Shown: positions 9,957-22,129, counted from the stretch's first letter. The stretch: 64,000 nt of DNA from Turnera subulata (GCA_028386065.3 JAKUCV010003099.1:310087-374086); one strand, 5' to 3'. A program made the numbers and translations. Notes: generated by a model not told the origin, from the letters alone.

Positions 9957-11305
9957 TTGAGTCAGGAGGCAAGGAGTATGATGGATGTCCCAGTTTCAAT
10001 GGAGGAAGTCAAGAGTAGCCTGTTCCAAATGGGCCCATTTAAGGTGTCAGGCCCAGGCGGGCTTCATGCCACCTTTTTCCAAACCCATTGGGAGGTGGTT
10101 GGAGCCCAAATATTTCTGTTGATGTCAGGTATATTTGAAGAAGGGATTTGGGATGATAGTTTGAACTCTACTCTCATCGTCCTAATCCCTAAAGTTGAGC
10201 AGCCAGAGAGAATCACGCAGTTTTGGCCTATCGGCCTCTGCAACGTGATCTATAAACTTGCCACGAAGATCATAGTCAACCAAATCAAGCCTTTATTAGA
10301 TGGGTTGGTGGCCCCTAATCAGAGCAGTTTTGTTCCGGGAAGATTAGTCCAAGACAATATTATTATTGCCCAGGAAACCATTCACACTATGCAAAGGAAA
10401 TCGGAGATTTCTGGGACTATGGCCATTAAGATCGACTTGGAGAAGGCCTAAGACAGACTAAGTTGGAGGTTTGTCGAGGACGCTCTGGAAGCTGCGGGTT
10501 TTTCACCGAAACTGATTGAGTTAGTTATGAAGTGTATCCTACCTCCTCCCTTCAGGTATGTTGGAATGGTGCGCCCTCAGAGCCTTTCAAACCTACTAGA
10601 GGGATCAGGCAGGGAGACCCAATCTCTCCATACCTCTTTGTACTCTGTATGGAGAGGTTGGGCCATCTCATCCACCAAGCAGTAAACCGGAAGGAGCGGA
10701 AGCCCATCTTGGTCGCTAGAGGGGGTCCGGAGGTCTCCCATTTATTTTTTGCCGACGATCTCCTACTTTTTGCGGTGGCTGACATGTCACAAGTTCAGGT
10801 TATCTCAGATTGTATCAACAACTTTTGCTATTTTTCTGGGCAAAGAATAAGTCATGAGAAATCGAGGATATTTTTCTCTCTTAACACCTCTAAAAGGCTT
10901 GCGAGGGCAATTAGCTCCAAGTTTGGTTTCACTCAAACAACCAACCTGGGAAAACACCTTGGTGTCCCACTTATTCACTCAAGAATGAATAAATCTACCT
11001 ACCTTTATATCCTAGAGCGAGTACAGCAAAGATTAAATGGATGGAAGGCCCGACACCTCTCTTTGGCAAGACGTGTAACCCTTGCCAAGTCGGTTATCTC
11101 TGCCCTCCAGATTTACACAATGCAATCTGTCAGATTGCCCCGTGCGATTTGTGACAAAGTGGATGTATTGTGCAGAATGTTTATCTGGGGCTCCACCCCA
11201 CAGCAGAGGAAACTGCATCTCATTAATTGGGATCAACTTTGTGCCCCAGTGAACTGTGGGGGGTTAGGGCTGCGTCATGAAGTTATTATGGAAACTGCTC
11301 ACTAA
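9957..11305 (+). pseudogene. LINE reverse transcriptase, broken
   Basis: Two frames carry the domain. Frame one (9957-10451) has the block from MEEVKSSLFQMGPFK to IKIDLEKA and ends at a TAA where the family has YDR. Frame two (10532-11305) starts after a shift and holds RGIRQGDPISPYLFVLCMER, the polymerase motif FADD at about 10751-10762, and GKHLGVPL. The FADD form of the YADD box is common in plant LINEs. The region between 9528 and 9957 also carries stops. Non-functional. Confidence 0.88.
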
Positions 11306-11401
11306 TCCATGCTCTTTTTGGGTCAGGATCTTCCAGGGTAAGTACCTAAAAAAGAATTTATTTGGGGTACTGAATTGGCCAACTAAGCCCGGCTCTGGGC
11401 T

Positions 11402-12751
11402 TTGTCAGCTTTTAGAGTAATCTGGCCACGTTTCAGACAATTCATTGGTTGGGACATAATGAATGGTGAATCTGTTAACTTTTGGTTGGATAAGTGGGTA
11501 GATGGAGAAAGCAGTCTCATTGACCATTGTAGTATGGAGGTTCCTGAACATCTGCTAAAATGCAAAGTTGTTGAGCTTGTCCTTCCCTCGGGTTTGTGGG
11601 ATCTGAGCAGAGTTCTTAGGTGCCTACCCACGGATTGGTGTGCTACCCTGTCCCTAATCGAGCCACCAAGACCGGATAAAGGCCCTGATCAAGCTTCCTA
11701 GTTAATGGATGCGAGCGGTGCTTTCTCTGTGAAGTCCGCCTATATAGCATTAGAATCCCATGATCTCTTTGCTTCCAATGGGTTATGGGAGTCTATCTGG
11801 AAATGGCAGGGTCCCCGGAGAGTGTGTGCCTTTCTTTGGTTCTTGGCACATGACAGGTTGTTGACGAACAGTCTTCGATGTAATCGCCACCTTTTTGATA
11901 ATCCGTGGTGTGACAGATGCAAGTGCTTCATTGAGACATCTCTCTATGTGGTGAGAGATTGTGTTTTTAAAAGATATATGGTTGGCGGTTTGGTGTGAGA
12001 GTTGGCCTCCTCATTTCTTTTCTTTGGATCTAATTCCATGGCTGCACACAAACTTGGAAACACAGGGGTGGTGCACAATTTTTGCTGTGACCTGTTGGCT
12101 TTTGTGGAAATGGAGAAATGCTAATCTTTTTGTTTTGGATTCTCCTCCTGTGGTGAATCATGGCCAAATCATTAGGAGAACGGTCAGAGAGTTCAACCGA
12201 GCTTGGAATATGCAGGGGGCAGTGGGAGGCCTAACAGATCAAGAAGATGGATGAGTATTCGATGATCCCCACCACAGCCTGGATGGTTGAAGGCAAATGT
12301 ATCTGCCAGCTTGTATGCCGACCCGAATCGGGTGGTAATTGGGGGTCTGCTACGAGATAATAGAGGTGGATGGGTGTGTGGCTTCTGTGCTAATTTAGGC
12401 GCATGCCAACCTTTCAAGGCTGCACGCCAAGCAATGTTCGAGGCTATCCATATGGCCCGAAGTCTAGATGCGGATGCCCTGCAGGTTAAGTCGGACTTAT
12501 AGGAAGCTATTGTATGGTGCTGGGATGAGGATCACCATGAAGATGATCTTGATGAAGCTGCAACCGTTTTTTTTATGGAGCTACAGAGGTTCTACAGAGT
12601 ATCTTTTGATTATGTAGAATTACAAGCTAACAGGGTTGCGCAGGACTTGGCTCAGTTAGCAATTAACTCTAGTCCTGGTTTAACATTTTTTGAGTCCCCT
12701 CCTCCTGTAATTAGTAACCTCCTTGAGGAGGATAGGACTTTACAGAGCTGA
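11402..12751 (+). pseudogene. LINE ORF2 C terminus: zinc-binding and RNase H domains, broken
   Basis: Reading frames at 11402-11701, 11705-11998 and 12287-12751 carry the usual end of plant LINE ORF2. The RT-associated zinc-binding part has CNRHLFDNPWCDRCKCF, followed by a W-rich linker (TCWLLWKWRNA). The RNase H-like part starts at PGWLKANVSASL. The first catalytic Asp is replaced (NVSAS where the family has NxDGS), and a stop interrupts after LQVKSDL at about 12498. The last stop is at 12749-12751. Confidence 0.8.
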
Positions 12752-12839
12752 TTATTTTGTAATGCTCTGTGTTTTGTAACACTTCTGCATATATTCAATA
12801 TATATGATCCCGGTCTTCGACCAAAAAGATCTCACAATT

Positions 12840-13161
12840 GCAAGTGGTTCCTCATTAAACCCAAAATATAAGTCAGATGCCAGAAAGAAGAACCAAAACG
12901 CGGATGCTAAGAACCCAGATTAGCACATTAGTCCAACCAAATAAAGGTTACTTCTCCATTACCATTACTACATGTTATGATGTTGAGGCCACCGAAAAAG
13001 AAGCAATCACCAAGGCAAAGTTGCTAAAGAGTAGTCCCTCCAGCCACGCTGAAGCTAATCTAGAGCTAGATATACACATCAACACATAGGACATGATTTT
13101 TTGTGCATGCAGAACGAAATGTGGGACCAGTAAGGTACAAAATGAGTTTCAAGATGGAAGC
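12840..13161 (-). other. 3' flank/UTR of ICln, no separate gene
   Basis: This lies between the LINE tail and the ICln stop codon. It contains no credible ORF on either strand and probably includes the ICln 3' UTR. A poly(A) signal is not obvious. Confidence 0.4.
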
Positions 13162-14571
13162 TCAACGATGGCCAGAGTGATCATCTTGTTCCATCTCTTC
13201 TGCATCTTCAAACCGATGATCATCAATATGTAGCTGCATACAAACGAACACCAGATGAGGCTGGAGCAAAAAAAAAAATTGATCCCGAGTGGGACTAACA
13301 ATATCAAGAAGAACAATTCATTTCCCAAGTTAGTTAGAGATGGTAAATGTCACAAAGGGAAAGCAAATAAAAAAGCTCTAACATCTGTAGACACAAAAAC
13401 AGGTCATCATTTCAAACATAGCTTACCTCAAGAACAGTACGAGCTAGCTCATGATCCCCATTTGACTGACCAATTGAACTTGCAGAATTTTGAATAAAAT
13501 CCCACTGTGAATCTTCCCCTTCTGGATGTACAAAGAAGTCAACAATGAACCACACAGTCAACGAAAAAGAATTCTATATTATCAAAAGGTATGACTTGGT
13601 TTGACCCAAACCTGCAGTTTCATGTGCAACTTGATCAGCACTGAAAACCCAATTGTGGCCATCCTCTTCATCATCATTATCTAGAGAAAGCATGGCAGAT
13701 ATAAATAAATATAAACTAGCATTGACAAGATAAGCAGAGGTTGCAAGCAAAAAGAAAACAAAAAGATATCAGTGATATACAAAAAATAACCCCATCGAAC
13801 GAAAACATTGCGTACCATCAATAGGCTCAGGATTTAGCTCAGCACACTCGCAAAATACCTGGAATAGAGTGTCCACTAACACCCGAGAAAAAATAGAAAG
13901 ATGAACAATCATCAACATAATTAATAAAAGCGTCTGGTAAAGTTATTTGAACAAAAACTAGAAAGACATGGCTACATACGCTGGTTGGGGTCTGAAGGAA
14001 CAAGCCTCATCTCCCTAACTTTTGCCAAGTCCAAGGTTTCATTACATTCAGAATCAGACCCTTCCGACTCTTCGTCGTCACTTTCTACCTCAATCTTCAA
14101 AAGTCAACATTGATCAGAAACAAAAGTTGAACATGGTTACCAACGTATGCGTTAATTTGATTACTTCAACTATACCAGGGATTAAGGAAAAGAAAATCTA
14201 GCAGAAACTAGAACATCTTCTACATCCAGAATTTGAAAAAGAAAGCACATCTAAAAGGAGAGAATCTGTTAAAAAGCACATACTTGGGTGTAAATACAAG
14301 GGGAAGAGTATGCCTCGGGATCTCTCGACACTGCATGAAGTGACAGGGAAAGAAAATCAACAGCATAGCCTTTTGTCGGGTCCACATCGCTTAGCCATAC
14401 AATTTTCCGACTGGAGATGTAGAGAGTGCCAGGGGCTTCCGGCAAGCGATTTCCGAATACTATGGAGACACCAGGCTGGACATGCATCAACTCTTCCTCA
14501 ACATCAAGGATGGGTTCTCCAGCACTGTCTCCTCTCCTCTCTGTGAATTTCCTGAGGCCTCCTGGTGCCAT
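13162..14571 (-). CDS. ICln: ICln family protein (methylosome subunit pICln homologue), 6 exons
   Basis: Coding exons on the minus strand: 14571-14284, 14094-13980, 13875-13816, 13680-13612, 13521-13427, 13233-13162. All introns are GT...AG, phases are consistent, and the sum is 699 nt (232 aa). The N-terminal PH-like fold is visible: VSIVFGNRLPEAPGTLYI, RKIVWLSDVD, VDFLSLSLHAVSRDPEAY. An acidic loop (VESDDEESEGSDSE) follows in exon 2, then LFQVFCECAELNPEP, and the acidic C-terminal region ends FEDAEEMEQDDHSGHR. ICln proteins hold Sm proteins for arginine methylation by PRMT5 and for snRNP assembly; the old chloride-channel role is doubted. Length fits plant homologues (about 230 aa). No stop or shift is seen, so it is likely functional. 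An LTR lies only 64 bp beyond its TATA box. Confidence 0.95.
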
Positions 14572-15135
14572 TGGTTTGCTGGTCTGCTATGGTGCGATTT
14601 TACTAGTGTTAGGCTACAAGTAGACAGTAGTGCCTCATGAATTGACAGTTACAAAATGCCAAATAAGAACAAGAAAGCATATAGGATGAGAAATCGAAAT
14701 CCAAATGACACATCACATCAGACTCCTACTTCTTTACCAAATTACCGTGCTTTTTTTATCCTCATTTCACAAACCCATCATCGCACTAAAACTTATAATC
14801 AAGTCATTAAACTGAAAAATCATGAAAAAAGAAAAACAAGGTCAATGCAAGTCCATGTCCAACCTGCAGATTTTAAAAAGCTAGCTCAGTAGTTCTCAAC
14901 ATATATAATCTACACTCTACCGGAGCTGGAAACCACCTCGCCGGCAGCAAGCCTCCGCTTCTCAGCCAAGCGCGTCTGGGCTCGCTTGAGACGGAGGGAG
15001 GAAGAGAAGAGGTGACAAGTGAGGCGGGAGACGGCGATATGGTGTGCTGGCGGCGGCGGTTGAGAGTGAGAAGACGAGAGAGGAGAGGGTATCGGGGAGA
15101 GAGATTGGACGGCAAAGGAAAAGAAAGTGAGAGAG
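14572..15135 (-). promoter_or_regulatory. ICln 5' leader region, possibly with a leader intron
   Basis: This is the region between the TATA box and the ATG. It includes a CT-rich stretch on the minus strand (about 15060-15135), typical of plant 5' UTRs. A GT-type donor candidate (CCG/GTAGAG) lies near 14920. Acceptor-like TTGTAG lies near 14617, so a leader intron of roughly 300 bp is possible. ORFs seen here on both strands are not supported. Confidence 0.45.
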
Positions 15136-15144
15136 ATTTAAATA
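15136..15144 (-). promoter_or_regulatory. TATA box of ICln
   Basis: The minus strand reads CCTATTTAAATCTCTCTC, a good plant TATA box followed by a pyrimidine-rich start region. It lies about 570 bp upstream of the ATG, which fits a leader containing an intron. Confidence 0.6.
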
Positions 15145-15207
15145 GGCGGGTCAAAACCCTGGGATTAGCCGGGTTCAAAACGATGTCGTTTGACTTAGAT
15201 ACACGTC

Positions 15208-18200
15208 GAAATTCTTTTTAAGGTGGGTAGACTGTAACAGTCAGGGTAAAATTTAGGATTTTTACCGGGACTGTAGAAATTGTTTCACCGTGATTTACTG
15301 TTGAATTAATCTCGGGTAATTAATTCGAGGCAAATCGGTAGTCGTTTTTCGAAACCGAGGGTTTTCCCGCGCTCGTGATTTTCCCGTTGATTTTTTCGGA
15401 ACTAAGTTGGTATTTTTCGGGTTTCGGAATTTCTCGGAAAATCACACCGGAAAATAACTAAGGAGGTATCTGTTATTTTCTGGTCCGGATCGGACTCGCC
15501 CGTAATACAGACGGATTTGCATTATTGTTTCACATGGATAATAGTTCATCTTTCAGTTTATAAAAAGAAAACAGATGAAGAGGAGAACCGGAAGGAAGCA
15601 GGAAAGGAAGAAAAAAAAAAAGAGAGAGAGAGAGAAAAAGAGAAAAAAAAAAAGAAAAAGGATGGGAAAAAAAAGAACCAATCACAAAATAGGAAAATAG
15701 GAAAAAGAGAGAAAGAAAATATGGAAAAAAAACAAGAAAATGAAAAAAAGGGGAGGGAGCAATTGTTCATCGTCAACCCGCCTCCATCACTGTACATGAG
15801 GAAGCGACCGGCGCCGCTGCACGCCACACCGCCGCAATCGCCGTGCTCGCAGGGCCGACGCGACCTCACCGCTGTCGTCGCCGAGCCGATCCACCGCCGT
15901 CACGCGCTGCAGACCCGACGGAGAACCCGTGGATCATGCTCCCCGCGCCGCTGACGACGACACCGACAGCCTCACGCCGCCTTTTTGCCGCCCATGGAGT
16001 CGCCTTCGTGTCGCCGTTGATGCTGCGTCGCCCTTCCCCGCCTCGCCGTCGTTGTGCCGCCGCAGCAACCCAAGGTGAGCTGCGACCCGTTTGCCCGCGA
16101 TTCGACCCGGACGGCTGTGGGTTTTGACCCGCGGGCTGGGTCGGATGCTTGGGCCTGGGCTGGTCTGGGCGCCTGGGCTTGGGCTCCTGGGCTCTGCCTT
16201 GGGCTTGGACTTGGCCCAGTCCGGATATTAAAAAAAAAACCATAATTATATATATTTATTGATAATCTGGTATTTATTTTTGGAGAAAAATTATATAGCT
16301 ATTTTGTAGAAAATTGTGGCCAATTTAATTTTGGTATTTTACGGAAAATATAAATATATATGCTTTGATAAAAATTAAGTAATGTTTTGGGAAAAACTAT
16401 TATTAATTGGAAAAATATATATATATACCTTGAAATTAATTTTTGAAAATTTAATTTGTATATTATTTTGTCTAGAAAATTACGATTTTGTTATATGTAT
16501 GTAAATACGTATTTTGAAAATTAAAGGTAAATATATTTTGTTGGAAATATTGTTATATATAAAAAGATAAATATTAGATAAATATTTTCTGAAAAATTAT
16601 AAATACGTTATTATTTTCAGAAAAATTATAGTAATTATAATTTTGGAAAATTATAATTATCTTATGTAAATATTTTGGAAAGAATTTTAATTAAAGTATG
16701 GTACCGAAGTAGTATTCGGATATACATTCGGATAAATATTTTCCGTAAAAGATAATAATAAAAGATGTGTAACCGGGATGGGTATGTATCGTAGAATTGG
16801 CATCATGACATACTCTTATGTGTATTTATGTGTATGTATGATTTTGTTGTATAGGTTTTTGGATATCGGGCAGTTTCCCGGGGAGCCGGCGCCGGACCGG
16901 TCATAGTTTCCGAAGTTGAGTAATCGGCCAAGGTGAGGATAGATAAACCTTGTTATGTGCCCGTAATGCTGTGTGTGTATTTTGTTGTTGTTTGATTTGC
17001 TGGAATGACTGTTGACTGTTACTGGATTGCTGTGGAATTGTTGATGTTGTTGTTGTTGTTGAATCGTGTTAGACTTGTGTATGTCATATTGGAAATATTG
17101 TTGAACTGCTATTTGTGAATAATTGGTGACATGAGGTTGTTGATTGAATGTGGTTGTGGATTAACCTGAGAAATATTGATGATGATGTTGGACTGTGATA
17201 TTGGAATGGTGATACTGTGTTGAGAATAATGATGAACTGGTCAATGTGGATAATTGAGAAATGAATAATGAGTATTGGAAATGGAATTGGATTGATATTG
17301 AGATGATGATGTAATTGTCACTTGGAAAGTAGTGGTACGACTAGATGGTTAGAGACTAGTTCTGTGGTGCCTTGCTAGAGGGTTTGTTGGTTGGGGGTGT
17401 TGACCCCGGATTTGTGTTATTGGGATGTTGATCCCGGATTTGAGATATTGGGATGTTGATCCCGGATTTGAGATATGGGGATGTTGATCCCGGATTGTAG
17501 TGGGGCCTGACATCCAGAATTAGTTAATAACCAGGTACGACCCTAGCTTGTCCAGTGACGGGGCCCGGAAGATAAAATTGGTAATAAAAATTAATAAGTG
17601 TTCTTTGGGTCTTGGTTCAGTATTGATTATGATGTGCTTGATATGATTTAGTAGATTTCTCTGTTGTGTTGTTGAGTTGTATTTCGCTGTTATGCTGTTG
17701 TGATAGTTTCTTTGTGGTGTGAGGGTTTGCTTATCCTTGTGATGTGTTTGTTTGTGCTTGTTGTTGTGTAAGTTGTGTTTGTTTCGAAAGTATTATGGTT
17801 GAATATATCATTGTTTATCTTTCGTCGGTGAGCGTTTCGGACTTACCCCTCGCCTGCGGGGTTTCATCCCGTAGGATGAGTTGTTTGTAGTGCAGGAACG
17901 TACCGGGCGAGCTGATGCGTACCCTTGGACAGGCTTGGATCCATAGATTGCATGTGTCGCATACAGTGTTAGTTATTTAAAGTCTTCCGCTGTGCATGTT
18001 TTTATTATTGTTGGGCCAGTTTTGATATATTATTGTCAGGCCATTGGGCCAGTTTCATTATTGTTGATGTAATCGATGTTGGGCCGTAGGGCCATACTGT
18101 TGTTTATTATTTTGGGCCGTTGGGCCGAGTTTAGGTTGTCCACACTGTATGCTTGGCCTTGTTGGGCTGGGTTGTCACAGTTCCGGCCTGTGTTTACTGT

Positions 18201-18229
18201 GTACGGTAAATACGGGTCGGGGCGTTTCA
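15208..18229 (+). repeat. Lone LTR (A) with remnant polypurine tract, gypsy-like family
   Basis: The LTR runs 15233-18229 (2997 bp), from TGTAACAG to GGGGCGTTTCA. The 25 bp before it (15208-15232, ending AAGGTGGGTAGAC) matches the polypurine-tract side of the complete element at 18261-27973, so this is the 3' end of an element whose body is gone. Homology to LTRs B/C is clear at both ends and in blocks: the first 140 bp, the GC-rich GGGCCTGGGC region, the 16860-16940 block, the GGGATGTTGATCCC repeats and the terminus. It is low elsewhere, so it is a diverged subfamily. Flanks (TAGAC and TTCCC) are not a TSD. Confidence 0.85.
17395..17496 (+). repeat. Four-copy tandem repeat GGGATGTTGATCCC in LTR A
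   Basis: Units of about 28 bp built on the near-palindrome GGGATGTTGATCCCGG. The homologous position in LTRs B and C carries nine copies of the same core on the other strand. Confidence 0.85.
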
Positions 18230-18260
18230 TTCCCAAACACCAAAACTGCTACCCCCAAAC

Positions 18261-21200
18261 TGAAACGCCCCGACTCGTATTTACCGTACACAGTAAACAC
18301 GTGCCGGAACTGTGACAACCCAACCAATATAAGCCCAAACATACAGTGTACACAACTGAAACCCGGGCCCAACAGCCCAAAATAGTAAACATCATAAATA
18401 ACAAATCCGGCCCAATGGCCCAATAATAACAATAAAATGCACAGCGGAAGACTTAACAACTCACTAAACACTGTATGCGACATAGATGCAAACTATGGAT
18501 CCGAGCCCTGTTCAAGGGATAACGTCGCAGCCTGTCGGGAATGCACCAACCCTGTACCACAAGTATCCCATCCTACAGGATGAAAGCCCGCAGGTGAGGG
18601 GTGAGTTCGAAGTGCTCACCAACCAAGGATAAACAGAGATATGCAGGCAACTATAATACTTCAAAGAAGAGATACAGACAATATTCACAACCATACCAAA
18701 GCCAATACCACACAAGACAGACCAACCAAAGACTCGACCCAAACGTACCAAGGACTTTATTATTATTCCAATTTTATCTTTCTAGCCCCGTTACGGAAAA
18801 GCTAAGGTCGTACTTGGCTATCAACCTATTTATGGTGCCAGATCAAAAAGAACCCGGGATCAACATCCCAATATCAAATCTCAGGGATCAACATCCCAAT
18901 CACAATCTCAGGGATCAACATCCCAATCACAAATCAGGGATCAACATCCCAATCACAATCTCAGGGATCAACATCCCAATCACAATCTCAGGGATCAACA
19001 TCTCAATCACAAATCCGGGATCAACATCCCAATCACAATCTCAGGGATCAACATCCCAATCATAAATCCGGGATCAACATCCCAATCACAAGTAACCCAG
19101 ATCATGGCCACCACAAAACAGTCTCAAACCATCTGGTCGTACCTCTACTTACCACGTGATAATTATGTCATCATCATCCAAAAACCAAATCTCAAATCAA
19201 CTTCCAATTTCCATTTTCTTTTTCCCAATTATCCATATCACAGTTTATTCCGACAAACTAGTCACAACACAGTCTATCGACATCAAACACAATATCCAAA
19301 TCAGTCAAATAATCAACCAACTTCCTATTAACTCAAATTATACGACAGACCAATCCCTCAATAGTTTCATAGCATCAATCATTCACAACCCAACATCAAT
19401 CGCAACACAGTATCTAAGAAACCATTAACAGTCAACATAGCAGTTCAATCAAGCAGAGCAATATCAAGAATCACACACAGAAACTACATCAAAAAATCCG
19501 TATCATCAAATATTCAACAATAATATATATCACCACAATTCCAATATTCAATTTCACAAGTTGTTCAACTTACTATTACCAAAGGTTATCCCACAGACTA
19601 AACCGTCAACATATCTTAACACCAATCATTCACAATTGTCAGATCAACGTCAATCACAATATAATATCCAATAAACCAATAACAGTCGACTCAGCGGTTC
19701 AATCAAGCAAATCAACATCATAGCAACAACAACAATGACCATTACAGCCAAATAACCACAGCAATCTCATATTATCAAATATCCAACAACAATACATATA
19801 ACACCAATTATTCACAAATAACAGTTCATCACAATATTCACACGACCAATAACACAGTCCAACAACGACAGCATCAATAACCATAACAGTTAAATATCCA
19901 ACAATGACCCTCTCAGTAGTTCATTCAAACAACAAAACACACAAGGTATTACAGGCACATATCAAGGGTTATCCATCCTCACCTTGGCCGATTACTCAAC
20001 TCCGGAAACAATGACCGGTCCGACGCCGGCTCCTCGGGAAACTGCCCGATATCCAAACCTATACACAAAACAATATATACACATAAATGCACATAATCGG
20101 TATACTATGATGCCAAAACTGCGAAATACCCCATCCCGGTACATATCCGTTATTATTTTCTTTTACCATAATTGAACCTTTTTCCGAAAATACTACCTTG
20201 AAAATAATTATTATTTCCTTACCATATTGTATATTCTTTCCGTAGGATAAAAGTATCACCATATTAAATATTTAATAGATTACATATATTTCAGAAAATA
20301 CTTTGATATAACAATGACATCATATTCTTTGTTTTTTTCTAGTTACATATATTAATTATAAATATAAATATATATATATATATATATTCATTGAGAAAAT
20401 TATTTTTATCAAATATATATATATATATTAAGGTAAACATATACCATATGTATTTTTTTCCCAGAAATTATAATCTTATAAACATTTCTCCTGGAAATAA
20501 TATAGGTATACATATTTAATTTCTAAAGATATAATACATCCCCAAATAATTATATTATCAACATAATAATCTATTTCCAAAAAATATTACTTAGGTATAC
20601 CATATATTTCTTTTCAGAAAATACATCTTTTATTTTTATTTAATTTATACAATTTATAACCATATATATTTTCCAGAAAAATACATTTACAAATATATAG
20701 GTTTTTTTTATTTTTTTTTTACGGACTGGGCCGAACAGTACAAGCCCAACCTATTGCACAGACCAAACCCAGACCCCAGGTAGGAGCCCAAGCGCAGGCC
20801 CGCGCAACAGGCCCAGCTGCCTAGCCCAGCTCGAAACCATAACCCAACTTACACCAGCCCAAAGTCACAACCCAACAGCCAAACCTACCCAAGCCCATAA
20901 CCAAAACCAAACCCATCCAACCAATTCGGATCAGCCCGACCCAAGCATCACACGCCGGGGTCATCTTCAACCTCGGTCATGCTCCCCTTGAGCTGCAGAG
21001 GTCGGCGACGGCGTTGGCAGCACAGGCGGCGAGCAGAAGAGGGAGGTCGGGTCGGGTCGCGCGTCGTCCGGCGGCGCTGCTACGAGGAGGAGAAAGGAGA
21101 GGAAGGGCGGCTGCTGGTCGTCTCGCGTCGGCTGCGTCGAGGAGATCGACGGCACGGGAAGAGGGAGGCGGTGCTGCGGTGGTTTCAGGTGGTGTCGGCC

Positions 21201-21943
21201 CGGGTGGCAGCGCGCGCGCGTGGGGTCGCCGGTGGTGACTGTGGTCAAGGCGAAGGCGAGCGAGGAGGGGCAACGGTGGTATTGCGTGATGGCGGCCGGC
21301 AGTAACAGGGAGGAAGGAGGAGGAAGAGGAAGATGGGGGAAATGGTGTGTGTGGGTCGGTGGTCGATGGTGGTGTTCACGGGGAGAGGGAGAAGAAAAGT
21401 AAAGGAGAGGGGATGGATGTGTGGAATCGGGTAGAGTAGAGGAGAAAAATGAAGATGAGGAAAGGAAAGAACAAAGAAAAAGTTAGAAGATGGGGAAGGG
21501 AACAGGTAGTCACGGGGAAACAAGAAAGAGAGGTGGGCCGGCTGTCACGGGTGGCAGAGAAGACAAGGGGTGGGCGGCGGAAGGAGAAAGAAAAGGGGAA
21601 GAAAGGAAAAAAGAAAAAAAAGAAGGAAAAAGAAATGAATAAAAGAAAGGAAACGAAAGAAAAGGAAGAACGACCAACGAACCGAATTTCCGTCCCGAGT
21701 CCGAAACTACAACTTGGGCTCGGAAAATCCGATTAATACCCCTGAACGTCGTCCAAGTCTCGGAATTGAGAACCGAGGCTCGGTTAGCTAAAAAGATACT
21801 CCCGAGCGCGGGAAAACCCTCGGTTACGAAAAACGACGCCCGATTACCTTGAATTAATTACCCAAGATTAATTCAACAGTAAATCACGGTAAAAGACTTT
21901 TACAGTCCCGATAAAAATCAAAAATTTTACCCGGGCTGTTACA
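18261..21943 (-). repeat. 3' LTR (B) of the 9.7-kb element
   Basis: Plus-strand ends are TGAAACGCCCCG and GGGCTGTTACA; the minus strand therefore starts TGTAACAG. It holds a nine-copy tandem repeat (18856-19090), an AT-rich block with (TA)n (about 20160-20700), a CpG-rich block (about 20950-21300) and a long purine-only tract (about 21415-21690). ORFs in the CpG block are overlapping in several frames and not credible. Confidence 0.93.
18856..19090. repeat. Nine-copy tandem repeat in LTR B
   Basis: Units of 24-27 bp with core GGGATCAACATCCCAATCAC. The core GGGAT-CAAC-ATCCC is an inverted repeat. The repeat creates a long in-frame ORF with a repetitive peptide, which is not a real gene. Confidence 0.92.
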
Positions 21944-21962
21944 GTCTACCCACCTTTAAAAG
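21944..21962 (-). other. Polypurine tract of the 9.7-kb element
   Basis: The minus strand reads CTTTTAAAGGTGGGTAGAC directly before TGTAACAG of LTR B. It would prime plus-strand DNA synthesis. The same sequence precedes LTR A. Confidence 0.7.
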
Positions 21963-22087
21963 AATTTCATCCCCGAAATTCCGTCTTATCCGTGGGTCCT
22001 ACCACGATAAGATTCTGGCACACTCTGCCAGGTGTCCAACCTCAACATGAGATACCGCTTATACCCTTAAGCGACATCTCATCCGCT

Positions 22088-22095
22088 TATAAATA
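22088..22095 (+). promoter_or_regulatory. TATA box of the first antisense ORF
   Basis: TATAAATA lies 35 bp before the ATG at 22130, with CACACACAG between them as a likely start region. This is the plant core-promoter spacing with a very short leader. Confidence 0.6.
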
Positions 22096-22129
22096 CCAAA
22101 CCTCATGACTGGCATACTCACACACAGTC

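Larger units (their letters stand above)
8465..12795 (+). mobile_element. Degenerate L1-type plant LINE (plus strand)
   Basis: Order: the tail of ORF1 (8465-8629, ending in a stop), ORF2 endonuclease (8677-9527), linker, reverse transcriptase (9957-11340), a CCHC-type RT-associated zinc-binding region (about 11705-11998) and RNase H (about 12270-12751). The 3' trailer ends near 12795, and a short A-rich stretch lies at 12824-12829. ORF1 is missing apart from its last 55 codons, so the copy is 5'-truncated. At least three frame changes and several stops break ORF2. A TSD could not be assigned with confidence. It runs convergently towards the 3' end of ICln. Confidence 0.88.

Noticed and set aside
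15517..16245. Lys/Glu-rich and Pro/Arg-rich ORFs
   Set aside because: They arise from a purine tract and GC-rich DNA inside LTR A.
15233..18229. LTR A as the 5' LTR of the element that ends with LTR B or C
   Set aside because: It has the opposite orientation and is a diverged subfamily; the B-C pair has its own perfect TSD.
18601..19065. 154-codon ORF with repeated RDQHPNH peptides
   Set aside because: It is only the translation of the LTR tandem repeat; the same artefact recurs in LTR C at 24895-25158.
20950..21310. Several overlapping ORFs in the CpG-rich LTR block (both strands, repeated at 27000-27340)
   Set aside because: Open in many frames at once because of GC-rich composition; no domain, and they lie within LTRs.
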